From Isoetes taiwanensis (lineage: Eukaryota > Streptophyta > Lycopodiopsida > Isoetales > Isoetaceae), in the NCBI GenBank assembly GCA_021234155.1, contig JAJEKV010000009.1, positions 9,866,546-9,930,545 on the forward strand: DNA of 64,000 bases, in the 5' to 3' direction. The translations under genes were made by a program, and so were the position numbers. Under the pieces are notes generated by a model. That model did not search any database. It was given only the letters and a program-made list of their open reading frames with translations, and was not told where the DNA came from. Position 1 is the stretch's first letter; each line of letters opens with the position of its first letter. Positions 60,442-64,000 of this stretch are shown piece by piece.

Positions 60442-60445
60442 AGCC

Positions 60446-60780
60446 CTTTATTCCAAGATCTGGACCGTACATAGCGATCCTCGTTTGTGGGGTATGCATG
60501 TACAAGTTTTTGTATACTGTATATTAAGGTTTGCAAAATACTATAAGGTTTGAGAGAATGTACTTAATGGTGTTAATTTTTGTACATGTATTGTAAATAT
60601 ATTTTTGGGGCTCTCGCTGCCCTACGTAACCCCCGTGTGAATATGCACCCAAACCAAAGGGGGTTTAAGGGGGATTTTAATTTAAATGTGTTAAATGCAA
60701 TGGTTTATGTTAATAATGTTAATGGTAGTTGTGTGTTGATTGTTATATTAAAAAAAAATTTGGGCCCTTTGGGCCCTAAC
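60446..60780. mobile_element. One-armed copy of the 21-kb foldback element
   Basis: Matches 21178-21500 closely (ccaagatctggaccgtacaK through aatgttaatggt, and the aaaaaaaaatttgggccc end). It lacks the left inverted arm. Confidence 0.8.
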
Positions 60781-61956
60781 TAAAGCAGAAAGAAAATGGG
60801 AAAATCTTCCACCCAACATCGAGAAATGAAGAAACATCCATTCAGCACTATTACAAGTTCAAACACTATATATATAAATTCTTGCTCAACAAGCAATAGA
60901 ATGTGAAAAAACATATCTCATAGAAATCTTTGCTGTAGTAGGACTTTGAAGAAACCAAGGTAAATACATGGAATAAAATAAGATGACGAGTAAAACTAAT
61001 GACAACGACATTTGCCATTACTTGGGCAGTTCCAAAAATTTGTCTCCACTACCAACGGCCTATTAATAAAAGCATTTGCCATTTGTGATAAATCTGCCAA
61101 GCAGAGGCTCAACTATGAAGGGCCTGGCAAAACTTCCAGATTGTGCAAGTTCAAATATATCCCGAGCATGCTATATTATTGTGCTTTAGATCCAAAAATT
61201 TCCGAGTTTTCAATTCACCCAATTCACCAGTGCTTTCCTATAAACCGTTGAAGCTCAAAAACTGCAAATTTCGAAGCTTTGGAATTAGGCATCTTTGGGA
61301 ACAGGAGTGTATTGCCATACTGTTTTAGCCATAGCCATACTCTTTAAATGGTCTTTAACACGTCATTTTTAATAACGCCTCTTTGAGTTCACTATCAGTA
61401 TCATTAAAAATCATAAGCTTCTAAAGAGCCGGGATTGGAAGGCAGTCAGAATCGAGCCAAACGAGCTCTCGACTCCGCCAAATTTGTGCGCTCTTGCAAT
61501 TTTACTACTACTGTTTGCTTGCCTGGCGAATTAAGCAGTCCACTTGCATGTATGCATCGAAGCACTTTGGGTCCATTCCAAGGCAGCAAAATTGTTAGCC
61601 CATCATTATGAGCATCTTGCTTTCCGTTATACCTTTTTCTGCAGGTTACAGAAGCACAGGAGTAGCGCAACGGTTTTGGGCAATCAATATTCAGATAAGA
61701 ACAGTGATTTTTTTCTTTATAAGAGAGCTTTAACATGAATTCGGGTTGCCAAAACATACTGCATACTGGAAACTTAGCTATTGAAAGAAAAATCACAAGT
61801 ATGGCCTCGCCATAAATGGCTATGGCGTTCAAAACAGGGGATTTTTATGCTTTGGAGCAATTTGTATGATTTACTCACTGTAACAGAGCTAACATTGATG
61901 GATTAGGTAAGGAAAACAGGGCTAAAATCAAACAATCAGAAGAATTAGAAGGGTAC

Positions 61957-62098
61957 CTTTGTCTCTGCGGAATGCCCCAATCGTACCATCCTTCAGGAAT
62001 TATCATATTGTCCATGCGAGTGTACATAAAAATCACTCGAGCATAAGCGCCCCAGGCCCTGCCTAAGAAAACCTGCCCTGTTCCCGTGATCGTGCAGC
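61957..62098 (-). pseudogene. Pectinesterase exon (captured fragment)
   Basis: 142-bp exon bounded by intact splice sites (tttgtag | ... | gtaccc). It reads [20 protein letters not shown], then [12 protein letters not shown] and IPEGWYDWG. The LGRAWG and PEGWYDWG motifs are hallmarks of plant pectin methylesterases, which de-esterify cell-wall pectin. No neighbouring pectinesterase exon exists in the window. It is therefore a captured or duplicated exon inside the 2.4-kb insertion, not a gene. Confidence 0.8.
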
Positions 62099-62495
62099 CT
62101 ACAAATACAAATGCCGGAGTTATCTTTCGAGCTAGCCCTTTTGTGGGCAGTTAAGGATCCATAGATTGTGGGAATTTCGTTAATTTGACAGCCCTTTACA
62201 TCGAAAAACGGATCAAACAGATCAGAAAGCCCGAAAATAGTTACATGTCTATCAATTCTTGCATAAGAAGAAAGCTAATGAATGTCGGATTGGAGAAAAA
62301 TCTACCCGGTGCTGATCCATGAAGAAATCCCTGCAGAAATACACCTGAATGGAAAAATAAAAAGGGGGACCTGACCTACCCCTTGGATCGATTAGAATCG
62401 GCCTGAGATCGCCCTATTCCATCGGCTATCCATGACTCAAGTAAGCAGCTGCCATCATCGATTCCACAAACCCTAACCGTGCCCTAATCTCATGA

Positions 62496-62745
62496 GAAAA
62501 GGGCTTTTATTATAAGCCCTTGGATCTTTTTGAATTAAAAGAGGGCTTTCTTTGTAAGCCCTCTGATCTTAATCATTGAGGAGGATGAAAAAAAAGTGCA
62601 CAAATTGTATGCAAAAACTTGGTGCACTCTAGATGTACTGATTAGTATGCCTCGTGTAATACGCCCATGAAATCATATGAAAACCATGCCAAAAAGCGTA
62701 TAAAATCACAAAAAAAATCCCCTGTTATAATGCTAGATATTCTAG
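62496..62745. repeat. Dispersed repeat, copy B
   Basis: Diverged copy of 24764-24960. Starts with two small hairpins (aagggctt/aagcccttg and gagggctt/aagccctc). Shares ggtgcactctagatgtac and cccctgttataatgcta. Confidence 0.7.
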
Positions 62746-62756
62746 GAGGAAAGCAA

Positions 62757-63192
62757 CATCTGGATGAGCGCTAAAAATGAGATCCAAGATTGGATTATAG
62801 CTAGAGACTGGAACAACACCCCTAACTGGAAGCTTAAACTTGGGAATAAAATCAATATGTCTAGGGCAGAGAAAAATGCCTGGGGAAGTCTAATTAACAA
62901 CTATGGTTTAATCTATATTCCTTTTTCCAATGCTAAATTCACATGGAGTAACAAAAGAGATGGCCATGAGAGAACCTTTTGTACTCTTGACAGATTGTAT
63001 GCGGTCAACTCCAATGCTAGTTTCCTCGACAACTACATTGTGACGAGTGATGAAGGAAACATCCTTTCTGATCACTCCCTCGAGATTATTAATACCATGA
63101 ATAGGCTCTTTGCCCCCCCAAAATCAAATTTCCCCTTCAAGCTTAACAGTAGTTTGCTGAACAAATTGGCCTTCATCAATGATTTTATTTAA
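62757..63192 (+). pseudogene. LINE endonuclease fragment
   Basis: C-terminal half of an L1 apurinic-type endonuclease: DWNNTPNWKLK, FTWSNKRDGHERTFCTLDRL, LSDHSLEI. The catalytic Asp and His motifs near the C-terminus are recognisable; the N-terminal half is missing. Confidence 0.65.
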
Positions 63193-63399
63193 TTCTATCA
63201 ATCTAAACCCCTTTTGGGGGCTCATCAATGCATGAGTAACTTTAGCAAAAAGTTAAAAGAATGCAAGAATTGGATAAAAGAATAGGGAAAAAAAATCATC
63301 AAAAGCTTGTTACTGAGAAACTTGAACTTGTCACCTCTATCAAAGATGTCAGACAAGGCATCCACACTGATCACAACAATCCCTCCCTTCATCGAAAAG

Positions 63400-63983
63400 A
63401 AACTGAGCTAGAAACAAGGTAATGGAGGAGAAAGAAGCTAAAGGCATAACCTTGAGAGCTAAAGTCAACACCTTTGCCCACATGGATAACAGTAGTTCTG
63501 CATATTTTTTTAGAATGGCAAAAAGGAAGCTTGTCAACAATGCCATAATTGTTGTCACAAATGAGCAAGGAGCTGAAGTTACAAATGACAAGGAAATTGA
63601 GAATGGGTTCCTTATTAATTATCAAGAGTTATTCAAGCGTTCCTATGTCATTAATTCCATTCAAGCTAAGCCAAGACGAGTTTTTAATAATATTAGAGCC
63701 CCTATAACTACCATGGAAGATGATTGCCTTGTTGTCCTGGATGGATGAGAATTGAGTTGATTTTTATCGTCTGCGAAGACCAATTGGCCTATGGGAACAA
63801 AACAAGAAATATAGCAAAGCATATTACTGCTAGGATTAACAAACCCCTGCCCGAAGGGTTTTCGAGGGAAGAACCTGGGTAGTAATATATATGTATGCTG
63901 AGAATCTGTACAATGATATATGACAATGGTACATCATGATGTGTCTCCGTGCATCGTTCGAGCACATAACTGAGTGCGGGCAT
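63400..63983 (+). pseudogene. LINE linker and start of reverse transcriptase
   Basis: The frame 63422-63748 (KVNTFAHMDNSSSAYFFRMA, VTNEQGAEVTNDKEIENGF) is the L1 linker between endonuclease and RT. RT motif pieces follow near 63770-63850 in shifting frames. The element continues beyond the window. Confidence 0.6.
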
Positions 63984-64000
63984 CCATGATGCTCGAAGAT

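Larger units (their letters stand above)
60332..62738. mobile_element. 2.4-kb insertion flanked by an 18-bp direct repeat
   Basis: attctaggaggaaagcaa occurs at 60314-60331 and 62739-62756. Between the copies lie the 39-bp repeats, a one-armed copy of the 21-kb foldback element, unassigned sequence, a pectinesterase exon, and repeat copy B. The direct repeat looks like a target duplication. Its length suits retroposition or break repair better than a cut-and-paste transposon. Confidence 0.6.
55934..63983 (+). mobile_element. L1-type LINE (+ strand), split by two later insertions
   Basis: Fragments in order: ORF1 at 55934-56720, an ORF1-like tail at about 59945-60331, then endonuclease and the start of RT at 62757 to the window end. 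ORF1 shows GLYISIQFKTDRPPRAFIQF and DLLQPPQEIEFFDLFG, the conserved zinc-knuckle-domain approach of plant L1 ORF1 proteins. The endonuclease part reads ARDWNNTPN, FTWSNKRDGHERTFCTLDRL and LSDHSLEI. RT begins near 63770 with RRPIGLW and, in another frame, IAKHITARINKPLP. All parts have stops. The interruptions are the minus-strand LINE (56.73-59.94 kb) and a 2.4-kb insertion (60332-62738). Confidence 0.7.

Noticed and set aside
61446-61832. Minus-strand 128-codon frame as the last pectinesterase exon
   Set aside because: It lacks the conserved C-terminal pectinesterase motifs expected after PEGWYDWG.

Overview
The window is nuclear DNA of a land plant, AT-rich and full of transposons. Two intact intron-rich genes could be rebuilt exon by exon: a complete DICER-LIKE 1 (DCL1) gene and a complete HAD-family phosphatase gene. 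The organism is probably not a flowering plant. DCL1 lacks a recognisable miR162 site, and the MULE transposase and PPR remnants resemble types I associate with ferns and lycophytes. That placement is inference, not proof.

Layout. 1-1.3 kb: intergenic, with a 91-bp tandem duplication. 1.3-11.0 kb: DCL1 on the minus strand, 20 coding exons, 1859 codons by my splice reconstruction. One intron holds a foldback made of inverted copies of the gene's own next exon. 11.6-19.2 kb: a DNA-transposon region with a C2H2 zinc-finger/Ulp1-protease gene (+), a truncated MULE transposase (-), and three arrays of a GC-rich palindrome. 19.3-20.9 kb: a 45-bp-unit minisatellite. 21-25 kb: foldback/MITE elements, a LEA-like exon and a hAT C-terminus. 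25-33 kb: mostly unassigned, with a tandem pair of small genes of unknown function sharing a TATA promoter (29.4-30.4 kb), a PPR pseudogene and a LINE end. 33.8-40.1 kb: a complete Ty3/gypsy retrotransposon with LTRs, TSD, PBS and PPT. 40-50 kb: more repeats, an IR element, a decayed transposon-type gene (42.3-45.2 kb), a SINE, and the second copy of a dispersed repeat. 50.9-54.1 kb: HAD phosphatase gene (-), 11 exons, 360 aa, with a probable plastid transit peptide. 54-64 kb: a nested transposon stack. A plus-strand L1-type LINE is split by a minus-strand LINE and by a 2.4-kb insertion that carries a pectinesterase exon.

The two host genes are expected to act in miRNA biogenesis (nucleus) and, probably, riboflavin/FMN precursor dephosphorylation (plastid). 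They share a nearly identical TATA core-promoter block. The rest is repeat DNA in several stages of decay. The in-frame stops counted in the two best-preserved transposon genes are almost all TAG, as expected if methylated CAG sites decayed by C-to-T change.
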